The notes: generated by a model not told the origin, from the letters alone. Numbered from the stretch's first letter, positions 45,275 to 55,410 are shown. The stretch is 64,000 nucleotides of DNA from CAVRAW01 sp963716135 (GCA_963716135.1 OY970289.1:1674001-1738000), one strand, 5' to 3'. A program made the numbers and translations.

Positions 45275-46161
45275 ATGACATCTCACGCGACCCACTCTCA
45301 GGACGGCAACGGCCACTCGGACGATGGCCACGGGTCCGATCGGCGATCGTTCGAAGTGCGCGTGCTCCGGCAAGATGCGCCCGGCGAATCGAGCTATTGG
45401 CAGCGCTTCAGCGTGCCCTATGAGCGCGACATGAATGTAATCAGCGTGCTGCAGCGGATCGCCGCAATGGCGAAGACGATCGACGGGCAGCACGTGGCGC
45501 CGGTGGCTTGGGACTGCAATTGCCTGGAGGAGGTGTGCGGCGCCTGCACGATGGTGATCAACGGCCGGGTGCGGCAGGCCTGTTCGGCGCTGGTCGATCG
45601 ATTGTTGGAGGATAATCCTGCGGAAATTGAACTTCGGCCGTGCGCCAAATTTCCCGTAGTGCGCGACCTGATGGTCGATCGTTCTCGCATGTTTCAGGCG
45701 CTCAAGCGCATCAAGGGCTGGATTCCAGTCGATGGCTATATCGATCACGGCCCCGGCCCGTTGGTTTCGCCCGAAGTGCAGCAGCAAGCCTACCCATTGA
45801 GCGAATGCATGACGTGCGGCTGTTGCCTGGAGGCATGCCCGCAATATTTGAAGATCGAAGTGTATCAGCGCGACGACGAATCGGACGAACATTTTGAGGC
45901 TCGCAGGAAGGCGGCCTACAATCGGGGCTTTATCGGCGCGGCGGCGATCAGCCAGGCAATGCTATTCAACATGCATCCGACCGGGCAAATGAACGCCAAT
46001 GAGCGTTTGGACGCTCTGATGGCCGAGGGGGGGCTGCAGGTGTGCGGCAATGCGCAAAACTGCGTGGCCGTCTGCCCCAAGAGCATTCCACTTACCAGGT
46101 CGATCGCCCGAGCCGGGCGGGCATGACGGTTTATGCGATAAAAAAGCTGTTCGACTTCTGA
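45275..46161 (+). CDS. sdhB: Succinate dehydrogenase iron-sulfur subunit (one apparent frameshift at the C-terminus)
   Basis: [2Fe-2S] ligands in CNCLEEVCGACTMVI plus a distal Cys in RQACSAL. The remaining clusters are bound by CMTCGCCLEACP and CGNAQNCVAVCPKSIPLT. The frame as read stops at 46126 after ARAGRA. Adding one base near 46122 continues as MTVYAIKKLFDF to a stop at 46161, matching the usual C-terminal tail and giving 295 aa. Six bases after sdhA. Confidence 0.94.
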
Positions 46162-46245
46162 ATTTCTTACTAAGATACGGCACAAAAGGCACGAAAGTTG
46201 ACGGATCGGGGGCCGAGTAAACTTCTCACTTCAGGAGCTTTTCCC

Positions 46246-46386
46246 ATGGCGAAAACAAAACGACGTCGACCGCTGAAGAAACTTGTCGAAAGAATTCGAA
46301 CAGCGCGAGTGAATTCGTTGGAACGGCGTGCCGGTCGCTTAAAGAAACGTGCAGACCGGGTTCGCAAAAGGTCCAGTAGCAGTTAG
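46246..46386 (+). CDS. Very basic 46-residue protein
   Basis: ATG 46246 has AGGAG eight bases upstream. The product is about half Lys/Arg (AKTKRRRPLKKLVERIRTAR, RRAGRLKKRADRVRKR) with Ser at the end. Such composition suits a nucleic-acid-binding or ribosome-associated peptide. No family recognised. Lies 85 bases after sdhB. Confidence 0.5.
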   Translation: MAKTKRRRPLKKLVERIRTARVNSLERRAGRLKKRADRVRKRSSSS

Positions 46387-46621
46387 TGGACCACTCGCGG
46401 CAATCGCGTTTTACTTTTCCTCCTTCTGATGGATCGCTTTGGCGGCGAGTGCGCTGAATTCGTTGATCCATGCGCCGGGGACGTACCCTGCATGTCCCCT
46501 TGTGTTTTCAGCCTGACATCTCGCCAACGTCGGCAGTTTGCGGGTAGGGCAGAAATTCTTTTCTAGCGCGGCTGGCTTTAGCCCATTGACGACCGCGGCT
46601 TAGCCAGTAGAATCGTCCTCT

Positions 46622-46638
46622 TTGAGATTGAGTCTCAA
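46622..46638. promoter_or_regulatory. Fur-like palindrome upstream of the pseudopilin-like gene
   Basis: TTGAGA (46622-46627), five bases, TCTCAA (46633-46638): a perfect 6-bp inverted repeat. Its spacing and arms resemble a 7-1-7 Fur box (TTGAGAATGATTCTCAA). It lies 32 bases before ATG 46670. No regulator gene is adjacent; assignment is by resemblance. Confidence 0.35.
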
Positions 46639-46669
46639 TACCGGATTCATCGGCCGGTGGGAGCAAACC

Positions 46670-47707
46670 ATGAAGCTCACTGCCCCTGCGCATCCTCGCC
46701 CACGTGCTTTTACTCTGGTCGAGCTGTTGGTGGTGATCGCGATCATCGCCACGTTGATTGCCATCCTGCTGCCGGCAGTGCAGGCGGCGCGCGAAGCCGC
46801 TCGGCGGACGCAATGCGAGAACAATCTAAGGCAGTGGGGCCTGGCGATGCACAACTACCAAAGCTCGGTGGGATATTTCCCGGCAAGCTTGATGTTGGCC
46901 ACCAACTCGACGACCACCTACGGGCCCTGGTCGGTGTTCGCGCGGCTGCTGCCGTTCACCGAAGAAGGGACGCTGTACCGAAATATTGACTTTAGCCGTT
47001 CGTACAGCGCTCAGACGACGGTCGAGGGGCAGAACGTCAAATCGACAAGAATTCCCTTGCTCTTCTGCCCGTCGGAGGCGAACGATAAGCCGAAATTGAG
47101 CTCGAGCACCGGATTGCCGGACAACTGGTACGTGAATTACGCGGCGAACGTGGGCGTGTGGTTGGAGTGGGATCCAGCCAGGCAACTAGGAGGCGACGGG
47201 GCGTTTTACCCCAACAGCAAGTTGCGCCCCGCGAACTTCAGCGATGGCATGAGCAAGACGGTTTGCTTCTCCGAGGTGAAGGCGTTCAATCCCGGCTTTC
47301 AAAACGCTGCGTTGTTGAATCCCACGAAGCCGGCAACTCCCGCGGACGTGTGCACGCTGGGGGGCACGTTCAAGGCGGAATACGCGCACCAGGAATGGAC
47401 CGATGGCCAATTGAAGGAGACCTGCTATACCGCGATGTTTCCGCCGAACACCAAAGTATTGTGCACCATTGGCGGCAAGGAATACGACGTGGATTGGCAG
47501 AACGCGAAGGAAGTGATCACCTCCACGTCGCCTCCGACTTATGCCGTGATGACGTCGCGCAGCTATCACAGCGGCCTGGTGAACGTGAACATGATGGACG
47601 GCTCCGTGCAAAGCGTGTCGGACAGTATCGACGCGGCCGTGTGGCAAGCCATGGCCACGCGTGCCGGCCACGAGTCGCAGCCGATGCCCTGGGCGACGGG
47701 GCAGTAG
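46670..47707 (+). CDS. DUF1559 protein with type II pseudopilin N-terminus
   Basis: 345 aa. Prepilin-type start AFTLVELLVVIAIIATLIAI (cleavage before Phe, Glu at +5) followed by LLPAVQAAREAARR. The DUF1559 module carries the H-x9-DG signature in HSGLVNVNMMDGSV near residue 305. Probably processed by a prepilin peptidase and displayed outside. A Fur-like palindrome precedes it. Convergent with the TlpA-like gene. Confidence 0.9.
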   Translation: MKLTAPAHPRPRAFTLVELLVVIAIIATLIAILLPAVQAAREAARRTQCENNLRQWGLAMHNYQSSVGYFPASLMLATNSTTTYGPWSVFARLLPFTEEGTLYRNIDFSRSYSAQTTVEGQNVKSTRIPLLFCPSEANDKPKLSSSTGLPDNWYVNYAANVGVWLEWDPARQLGGDGAFYPNSKLRPANFSDGMSKTVCFSEVKAFNPGFQNAALLNPTKPATPADVCTLGGTFKAEYAHQEWTDGQLKETCYTAMFPPNTKVLCTIGGKEYDVDWQNAKEVITSTSPPTYAVMTSRSYHSGLVNVNMMDGSVQSVSDSIDAAVWQAMATRAGHESQPMPWATGQ

Positions 47708-47725
47708 TTCTAGTTTCCTAGGCGT

Positions 47726-49485
47726 TTATTTGATCGCCGCGTCGATGCGGTCTTCCAGAGTTTGGCCCCCTTCGTTGCTCATCGGGTGGCCGCGCCACAG
47801 GATCTTTCCTTCGGCGTCGATCAGAAACGACGTCGGCACGCCGTTGACGACGAAGGCCTTCATGGCCGGAGCTTCGAAGCTTGTTTTCCCTTCGGCGCCG
47901 GTCCAGTAGGTGTGCAAATGAGTCCAACCGCGGTCGATTAAGTGCTTCTTCGCGGTCTCTGATTCGTCGTCGATGCTTACCGGCACGACCACGACGCGAT
48001 CTTTCCAGGCATCGGCCTTTTCCGCGGCCACCGTATCGAGTTTCTCAAGCGCCGGCTGGCACGGGCCGCACCAAGTGGCCCAAAAATCCAACAGCACGAG
48101 TTTGCCGCGCAAGTCGCTGAGCTTGATGGTTTTGCCGTCGGCCACGTTCAGCAATTCCACGTCGGGCGCCATGTCGCCGGCCTGCGGCGGACAGCGGAAG
48201 GTGAAGGTCTCGGACGGTTCACCACCGGGCTTGAAGTTGAACCCGCCCAGTTGATCCTTGCCCACGCGCACCGAATACGGTGGCCGGCCGGTGGATTCGT
48301 CGGGCGTGGCGTCGCTCAAATCTTTCAGCACAACTTCGCCCGATTCGGGCACTTTGCCCGCGAATACCGGCGTCAGTCCGTAGTGGTTGGCGAAATAGCT
48401 GATCACCACGTTTTTCCCAGCGGCCGGATTGCCGTCGGCCATTTCAAACTTCAGCACCGCAGTGCGGTTGCCCTTGTAGGCATCGGGCGTAAGCGGCACG
48501 TACGAAACTTCGATTTTCTCCGTCTGGCCGCCTCGCAGCGTGATTTGCTTGATTTCGGAAAATCGCCTCGGATCGGCTTCCTCGCTGAAAAGCGGCTGGG
48601 TATCCGCCGTAGCCTGGGTGTAAATCATGATCCAGTAATACCCGGAAGGAATATCGCGCAGCTCGAAAGGCTTGGCGCCCGGCGGCACGCTTTCGCCGGC
48701 GATTTCGGTCATGTTCGTTTGCCCCGAGCGACGGTACAGCACTTGGTAGCGAATCAGCTTGAAGGGCAGCTTGTCCAGCGGCGTCGAACCAAGGTTAAGA
48801 GATACTTCCAGATTGCCCGGCTGCGGCACATCGACGCTCAGCACGCCATCTTTGAAGCTTGCGGCGATAAATGTTCCGGTCTCGAAGTGCTGCAAGAACC
48901 CCGGAATGTTGATGCCGACGCACAAGCCCACCGGGTTGGGCGCAAAGCGAAACGCGAATTCGCCTTCTTCCCCGGGGCGAATGTTGAACATGTTCCAATC
49001 CACGGGCTTACCGCCATTATGATCTGCATACCATTTGGCGCTTTCTGCCGAGCCGGCGTTTTGCACCACCTGCGCCACGAGGCGAAGTACACGCTGGGAA
49101 TGGCGCCTTTCGGCCACGTCATTCCCGCGGGCAGGTGCAACTGCAGCTTCACTTCGCTGCCGCGGGAGAGCGTGATGGATGCAAGACTGTGCAGCAGTTT
49201 CTCCCGCTGGCCGCCGGCGAATTGCTGCCCCGTCGAAGCAAAGCCGTCGGCGCGCACAATCACCCGAACCGTGGGTGGAAGCTGCTCGGCGGTAAGCGAA
49301 ACCGTGCCGTTTTCTCCGCTGCTCCAACGAAGGCCCGTGCCGCTGTAGATCATCGCTTCGAACTTGGGGACGGGTTGGCCCTGTTCGTCGACGACTTGGA
49401 GGCTGAATTCTTTAGCGTCGGCGGGTTGCGCGAAACTCGCCGCAACTAGCGCAGCCAATATCGAAGCGTAGAAAATCGCTCGCAT
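47726..49485 (-). CDS. TlpA-like thiol-disulfide redoxin with long N-terminal domains (one apparent frameshift)
   Basis: 586 aa after repair. Signal peptide (residues 1-23, ending PADAK). A carboxypeptidase-regulatory-like domain follows (FSLQVVDEQGQPVPKFEAMI), then unnamed beta-rich middle domains. A C-terminal thioredoxin fold carries FWATWCGPCQPALEKL near residue 470 and GVPTSFLIDAEGKI. A base is lost near 49078 after SVYFAS; one more base continues VAQVVQNAGSAE. Extracytoplasmic dithiol oxidoreductase by family; the partner is unknown. Confidence 0.9.
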
Positions 49486-49588
49486 GTTCTGTTCCTTGGC
49501 TAGAGAGCCGCGAGTTTGAAGTTGAGCGCATTGTAGGACCATATTTCCCCCGGCCGCAAGGCATCCGCGCGTGCCAGCACGCGGCGCG

Positions 49589-49621
49589 AAAAAAAGCCCA
49601 GGGGTTGCAACCCCTGGGCTT
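49589..49621 (-). terminator. Intrinsic terminator downstream of fusA
   Basis: A 28-base perfect palindrome (49594-49621) is followed on the minus strand by seven T (complement of 49589-49595). It lies 36 bases after the fusA stop codon. The palindrome is longer and more symmetric than most terminators and may also be a dispersed repeat unit. Confidence 0.75.
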
Positions 49622-49657
49622 GAGAGAATATGCAGTATTGAATCTTTTAGGGATCGC

Positions 49658-51760
49658 CTACTTCGCGCCGACCAACTGCTTCTTCTTGGCTTCGATGATT
49701 TCTTCCTGAATCGAAACTGGCACGCGGCGGTATTTGGCGAACTCCATCGTGAAGGTGCCCTGCCCTTGCGTCATGCTACGCAGATCGGTCGAGTAGCCGA
49801 AGGTTTCGGCCAGCGGCACTTCGCCTTCGATCACGGCAGTGTTGCCGTGCACCTCGGACGACATGATCATGCCGCGGCGGCTGGTCAGATTGCCGACCAC
49901 CGGGCCTTGGAATGAAGTGGGAACTTCGATTTCCACCTTCATCACCGGCTCCAACAGCACGGGCTTGGTTTTCAGGAACGTTTCGCGGAAACAATTCTGG
50001 GCGCAAATCTGAAACGCCATGTCGGAACTGTCGACCTCGTGGTACGAGCCGTCTTCCAGCGTCGCTTTGACGCCGACGATCGGAAAGCCGGCGATCGGGC
50101 CTTTGTTCAACACCGCGCGGAAACCCTTTTCTACCGACGGAATGTATTCCTTGGGGATGCGTCCCTGCACGACGTCGTTTTCGAATTCAAAAACTTCTTC
50201 TTCCGATTCCTCCGGCAGCGGTTCCAGCTTGCCGACGATGTGGGCGTACTGGCCGGATCCGCCGGTTTGCTTTTTGTGCTTGAAGTTGAACTCGGCCGCC
50301 TGCATCGGGGCTTCGCGGTAGCTGACCTTGGGGGCGCCGACTTCCAATTCCACTTTGTATTCGCGGCGGATGCGTTCGACGTAGATATCCAGGTGCAGCT
50401 CGCCCATGCCGGCGATCAGCGTTTCGGCGGTTTCCTCATCCGTGCTCACACGGAACGTGGGATCTTCGCGGCTGAAGCGTTGCAAGGCTTTCGACAACTT
50501 GTCGGACGCTTCGCGATTGGCAGTCGTCACGGCCATTTTGATGACCGGCTCCGGCACGAACATATTTTCCAGCGTGCAGAACTTGTGTTCGGTGGCGTAC
50601 GTGTCGCCGCTGGCGGCGTCGGCGCCGATGATGGCCACGATGTCGCCGGCCGTGGCGCTATCGACTTCCTCGCGCTTGTCGGCGTGCATCCGCACGATGC
50701 GGCTGAAGCGCTGGCGCTGGCTGGTGCGCTGGTTGACCATCTGGTCCCCCTTTTTCACCGTGCCTTGATAGATGCGCATGAAGGTGAGCTGGCCGTACGG
50801 ATCGTCGACCAGCTTGAACGCCATGCCGACGAACGGCTTGGCAGAATCGGCGGCCAGCGGGATTTTTTCATCCGGATTATCCCACTTCTTGGCCTGAATT
50901 TCGTGGGCCAGCGGCGAGGGTAGGTAGCGCACGATGGCATCCAGCAGCGGCTGCACGCCTTTGTTTTTATAGGCGGAGCCCATGAACACCGCGGTGGCGT
51001 CCTGGTTTTGCACGGCGTCTTTCACCGTGGCGTGAATCAACTCTACCGGCACTTCCTGTTCGGCCAGCAGCATTTCCATCAACTGGTCGCTGTACATCGA
51101 CAAACTTTCCAGCATGTGGTGGCGCTGCTGTTTGGCTTCGTCCAAGAGTTCGGCAGGAATGGCTTCGCGGCGGACCTTCTCGCCGTTGGTCCCGTCGAAA
51201 TACACGGCCTGCATGGTGATCAGGTCGATGATGCCGGCGAAATCGTCTTCCTTGCCGATGGGCAACTGCATCAGGATGGCGTCGCACTCGAGCTTTTCGC
51301 GCACCTGTTGCACCACGCGCTGCGGATTGGAGCCGGTGCGATCCATCTTGTTGATGAACGCCAACCGCGGCACATGATAGCGCTTCATCTGGCGGTCGAC
51401 GGTCATCGATTGGCTTTGCACGCCAGCCACCGCGCAGAGCACGAGGATGGCGCCATCCAGCACGCGCAGGCTCCGTTCCACCTCGACGGTGAAATCGACG
51501 TGGCCGGGCGTGTCGATGAGGTTGATTTGGTGGTCGGTTCCCTTGTCGTCGTCCCAATGCACCGTGGTGGCGGCGCTGGTGATGGTGATTCCGCGTTCGC
51601 GCTCCAGGTCCATGTAGTCCATGGTGGCCCCCCCCTCACCCTTGACCTCCTGGATGCGGTGGATGCGGCCGGCATAGAACAAAATACGCTCGCTCAGGGT
51701 GGTTTTACCCGAGTCGATGTGGGCCGAAATGCCGATGTTTCGCAGATTTGCAAGTTCCAT
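49658..51760 (-). CDS. fusA: Elongation factor G (HIDSGKTT subtype)
   Basis: 700 aa. G1 is AHIDSGKTTLSERILFYAG, where classical bacterial EF-G has AHIDAGKTT. Switch and G-motifs are DYMDLERERGITI, DTPGHVDFTVEVERSLR, and NKMDRTGSN. Domains II-V follow with HIVGKLEPLPEESEEE and GYSTDLRSMTQGQGTF. The Ser in G1 and the length fit the spdEFG1/mitochondrial-EFG1-like subfamily known from planctomycetes. The start at ATG 51760 (MELANLRN) is preferred over a longer frame to 51844. Confidence 0.95.
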   Translation of the reverse strand: MELANLRNIGISAHIDSGKTTLSERILFYAGRIHRIQEVKGEGGATMDYMDLERERGITITSAATTVHWDDDKGTDHQINLIDTPGHVDFTVEVERSLRVLDGAILVLCAVAGVQSQSMTVDRQMKRYHVPRLAFINKMDRTGSNPQRVVQQVREKLECDAILMQLPIGKEDDFAGIIDLITMQAVYFDGTNGEKVRREAIPAELLDEAKQQRHHMLESLSMYSDQLMEMLLAEQEVPVELIHATVKDAVQNQDATAVFMGSAYKNKGVQPLLDAIVRYLPSPLAHEIQAKKWDNPDEKIPLAADSAKPFVGMAFKLVDDPYGQLTFMRIYQGTVKKGDQMVNQRTSQRQRFSRIVRMHADKREEVDSATAGDIVAIIGADAASGDTYATEHKFCTLENMFVPEPVIKMAVTTANREASDKLSKALQRFSREDPTFRVSTDEETAETLIAGMGELHLDIYVERIRREYKVELEVGAPKVSYREAPMQAAEFNFKHKKQTGGSGQYAHIVGKLEPLPEESEEEVFEFENDVVQGRIPKEYIPSVEKGFRAVLNKGPIAGFPIVGVKATLEDGSYHEVDSSDMAFQICAQNCFRETFLKTKPVLLEPVMKVEIEVPTSFQGPVVGNLTSRRGMIMSSEVHGNTAVIEGEVPLAETFGYSTDLRSMTQGQGTFTMEFAKYRRVPVSIQEEIIEAKKKQLVGAK

Positions 51761-52179
51761 AAACAACCTCAACCAACAACATAATCGCCAGGAATCGCCA
51801 AGCGCTTGAATCCATTGGAACCACGGGTGCAAAACCGGGGCCAATTGAAACGCTCGACTTTATCGCGTAAACGGCAACCGCCGGTGGTGCCCGACGCAAC
51901 CTTTAGCAGCGCCGAAACGCGATCGGCCAGACCAAGGCCGAACTCGCGAAACCCAGGCTGAGAAATGTCCCCTCGGCCTGGAGTATGGAGGGACCGCTTC
52001 CTCTTATGTTAGCCGGGATTCCGTTGGAGAAAAGGCCAATTCGGGGCTGCTTGGCGCGATTTTGCCGCGTTTTTTGCTGGCAGCTTCGCCCAATTGGCGT
52101 AGCGTTGAGAGGTATTGTGCTGTCAAATTACGCGGTTAATCCAAAGGACATTTGCACTTTTTCAGAAAGGCGGCGAGCG
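51761..52179. other. Intergenic, about 420 bases, no gene seen
   Basis: Divergent gap between fusA and doxX. Neither strand shows a convincing reading frame, repeat or RNA gene. Confidence 0.5.
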
Positions 52180-52633
52180 ATGGAACCGGGCAAACGATGT
52201 TTCGGTGATGATATGGGCAAGCTGATCCTACGCTTGTCCATCGGCGGGCTGCTGCTGTTTCACGGCGTGGCAAAGATCATGCACGGCATCGATCCGATCG
52301 TGGCAGGGGTCCAAGGAAATGGCATGCCGTCGTTCGTGGCGTACGGCGTTTACCTGGGGGAAGTGCTCGGCCCGATTCTCGTCATCATAGGATTGTTCAC
52401 GCGTTTGGGAGGCGCTGATGATCGTGGCGAACATGATCATGGCGATCACCATCGTGCATCGAGCGGACTTGGGCAACTTGACTCCCATGAGCGGCGGCTG
52501 GGCGGTTGAGTCGCCGGCCGTTTTCCTCTTCGGCGCGCTGGCAATCCTGTGCATGGGGGCGGGGTGCATCAGCATCAACGGCGCCCGGCGCCGCCGGTCG
52601 TGCGCAGCGCCAAAAACAGCCGCGGATGAATAA
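52180..52633 (+). CDS. doxX: DoxX-family membrane protein (one apparent frameshift)
   Basis: About 150 aa with four helices. LILRLSIGGLLLFHGVAKI, then YLGEVLGPILVIIGLFTRLG, after a net +1 shift near 52413, then LMIVANMIMAITIVHR and AVFLFGALAILCMGAGC. Shift repair needs one base less or a GC dinucleotide more. DoxX/DoxD-like proteins occur in quinone and redox-stress contexts; exact role unknown. A second start at 52213 is possible. Confidence 0.85.
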
Positions 52634-52673
52634 GACGAGATCCGCCGGCGGCCGTTAACCGCGAGACAATAAC

Positions 52674-54014
52674 CTACCGCACCGATTCCAGCGGGCGTTG
52701 GCGCATCGCCGAAAGTGCGGGGAAGAATCCACCCAGCGCGCCCATCAGCAAGGCGACCGCCATGCCGGCGGCCAGCGTGTCGAATCCGACGACGAGTTTT
52801 AGCGCGACGAATTTGCCGCCGGCGCCGCCACCGCCGCTGACGATACTGTTGGCGGTCCAGCCGTCGGTCAGCGACGCCAAGATGCAGCCCAAAGCGCCGC
52901 CCACCAGCGCGATGAACAGGGATTCGGCCAGGAACACAGCCAGCACCTGCCAGCGGGCGAACCCCACGATGCGCAGCACGCCGATGTCGCGCTTCCGCGC
53001 GCTGACGGCGGCGAACATGGTGTTCATCACTCCGAAGATGCCGCCGATCGACATCACGCCGGTGACGAACAGAATCGCCACCATGAATTGCTTGCTGGTG
53101 TCGTTGAGCCGCTCGAAGTACTCGGTCTCGGGGGTCGCCTGCAATGCAGCTTTTTTGAAATTCGTGGTCAGATCATCCGCCAATGCCTTTGCCGAAGCCT
53201 GGTCGGCGGTGCGCACCACCATCGACGTGTAACGCTCTTTGCCGAAAAGGTGCGAAACCAGGCTCCACTTGGCCCACACTTCGCTTCCGAACGTGGAGCC
53301 TTCCGACTTGGTGATGCCCACCACGATCCACGTGCGGCCGCCAAGTTCGAAGAGATCGCCGACCTTGAGCGATTCCTGGCCGCGATCGCGCCCCATTTCG
53401 CGGGCGATCCCCTCGCCGAGCACCGCTTGAATGGCCTCCGACTCTTTGCCGGTTTTGCCGGGAAGCGACTGCACGCCCGCCTCGGAAAACCACTGCCCGC
53501 CGGGATACAGGCCGATTCCGTGGATTCGGGCGGCCATCTCCGGATCTTCAATCGCGCGAAGCTGAACGAATCGCCGCTGCGGACGGTTATCTTTCTCGGT
53601 GCCGGTATCTTGAATCGCGACCAGGTAGGTTTCCCGGCTGCACATGGGTCGATTGCTTTCATCGCGCAGCACGCTGGGCTGGCGTTCCACGTCGCTGGTT
53701 TCAGTGTATTTGAAATTACTGAAAAGCTCGTCGATCGCGCCGTCGGACAGGACAATCACGTTGCCTGGCTGGCCGCTTTGTTCAGTCAATCGGCTCATGC
53801 CGTTCACAAACGCCAGCATCACGATCATCAGCCCGATCACCAGCGTAAACGCCAGCGACGTGAGCAAGGTGGTCCGCCAGCGCACAATCAGGTTGCGCAA
53901 GCTGTATTGCAAGGGCACCCGGCCCAAGATCGCCAGCAGCACCAGGCCGATCAGGCCTGCAACAAGCGAGCCGTATAGGGTGGGCGAAAATGTGGGTAAT
54001 GCGAAGGCAAGCAT
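52674..54014 (-). CDS. FtsX-type ABC permease 2
   Basis: 446 aa. N-terminal helices (LIGLVLLAILG, LLTSLAFTLVIGLMIVMLAF), then a MacB-like extracytoplasmic domain of about 230 residues, and three C-terminal helices (FMVAILFVTGVMSIGGIFGV, VFLAESLFIALVGGALGCIL, AAGMAVALLMGALGGFFPAL). ARKRDIGVLRIVGF is the FtsX coupling motif. Third gene of a lolD-permease-permease set on the minus strand. Confidence 0.9.
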   Translation of the reverse strand: MLAFALPTFSPTLYGSLVAGLIGLVLLAILGRVPLQYSLRNLIVRWRTTLLTSLAFTLVIGLMIVMLAFVNGMSRLTEQSGQPGNVIVLSDGAIDELFSNFKYTETSDVERQPSVLRDESNRPMCSRETYLVAIQDTGTEKDNRPQRRFVQLRAIEDPEMAARIHGIGLYPGGQWFSEAGVQSLPGKTGKESEAIQAVLGEGIAREMGRDRGQESLKVGDLFELGGRTWIVVGITKSEGSTFGSEVWAKWSLVSHLFGKERYTSMVVRTADQASAKALADDLTTNFKKAALQATPETEYFERLNDTSKQFMVAILFVTGVMSIGGIFGVMNTMFAAVSARKRDIGVLRIVGFARWQVLAVFLAESLFIALVGGALGCILASLTDGWTANSIVSGGGGAGGKFVALKLVVGFDTLAAGMAVALLMGALGGFFPALSAMRQRPLESVR

Positions 54015-54022
54015 GGGAAATT

Positions 54023-54118
54023 GAATGACTGAATGTCTAAATGCCTAAATGACTGGACGAGAATGCGGAGGTCCTATCTTTCATTTAGACATTTAGTCAT
54101 TCAGTCATTGAGTCATTT
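54023..54118. repeat. Inverted ATGACT octamer array (locus B)
   Basis: Left arm units GAATGACT, GAATGTCT, AAATGCCT, AAATGACT. Right arm units are reverse complements (CATTTAGACATTTAGTCATT region, 54082-54118). It fills the gap between the two permease genes of the same operon. Confidence 0.9.
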
Positions 54119-54120
54119 AT

Positions 54121-55366
54121 CTAGTCAACTTTCGCGAACACTTCGGAAACCTTGACCGAGCAGGCGGACCAGGCGGGCAGGATGCTGCCGACCAGCGAGG
54201 TGCCGGCGCCGATGCAGAAGCCCCACCACAGTGCGTCGATGGGAATCAAAAACGTCGGGAAAAACGCGATCGGAAATTTGAACCCGCCGAACACGCCGTT
54301 GATCAGCAGGTATGCGCCGGCCGCGCTGCCAAAGCCCGCGATGGCCCCAATCGCCAGCGCTTCGCCCAGCACGAGGACCAAGATGTGCACGGGGCGAAAG
54401 CCCAGCACTTTCAAAATGGCGATTTCCGTGCCGCGTTCGCGCACGCTGATGCTGATGGCATTGGCCAACACCAACACCAACGTAAACAGCACCGCCGGCG
54501 TCAGCACCCAGCGCACGCCCCAAAAAATGTCGCGGTACGCTTCCATGAACCGCGCGATGGCGTTCGACTGGCTTTCGACCTTCACCGCCGGCAGCGACAG
54601 CAGCGGGCTGTTCATGATCTGGTCTGAAACTTTGTTGAACGCGGCCTGGTCGGGCACGCGCAACCACATCAAATTGAGCGTCCTCTGTGCCAGCGGATGG
54701 GCCTGGCCATTATGTTTGCGCTGGTAATCCTCCAGCGCCGCTTTCAAATACGCTTCATTGAATGCCGCCGATTGATCGTAGCGCGGCAGCGGGAACACGC
54801 CGACGATGTCGAATTCCAGATCGATGTCTTTGAAGTTCAGGCCGTAGAGCTTGATCCGCTCGCCGACGCGCTTGTTGATGGCTTTGAGCCGGTCGCGCCC
54901 CAGTACGATGGCATGCGGGTTCTTGATGGTTTCCGCGACCAGGCGATCGAGTTCCGCTTTCTCCGGCCCGGTCAGTTCCTCCAGGTCGTCCATCATGGTG
55001 CCGATTTTGTTGGGGTCCATGGCGATGGCGAACACCAGGTTTTCACGGGTCATGTTCTTGGGATCCAGCGTGCCGCCGTAGAACTGCCAGGCCATCGAGT
55101 CGGTGGGGCGAACATCGTCGGCATTGCGCGGCCCCTTCCTCCAGGGTGCCGGCGTAGGTGTAGGGCATTTGGCTGGGAACCTGCCAGCGCTCCGTGACGA
55201 TGGCCTTGAAGTTTTGACTCTTAGAGGCCGTGATGCGATCGAAAAACGCCAAGAAGGCCCAAGCCATCGTGACCACGACGACCAACACCACCGTGCCCAG
55301 CGCGGTGAGCGTGGTCCGCAGCAAACTGCGGCGCAAGTTGCGAAGGATGAGCAACAGGAGCTTCAT
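54121..55366 (-). CDS. FtsX-type ABC permease 1 (one apparent frameshift)
   Basis: About 414-415 aa after repair. N-terminal helix LLRTTLTALGTVVLVVVVTM, extracytoplasmic domain, then C-terminal helices (LTPAVLFTLVLVLANAISIS, LVLGEALAIGAIAGFGSAAG, FFPTFLIPIDALWWGFCIG) and ERGTEIAILKVLGF as the coupling motif. The shift near 55127 (after TLEEGAA) is a net +1, repaired by one base less or a GC more, giving ADDVRPTDSMAWQFYGG. It lies between lolD and the second permease. Confidence 0.88.
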
Positions 55367-55410
55367 ATTAGTTCGCTCCCGTCGTGGGCGACGGGGCTAA
55401 ACGAGAAAAA

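Noticed and set aside
48251..49348. 365-codon plus-strand frame opposite the TlpA-like gene
   Set aside because: No domain features and fully antisense to a recognised gene.
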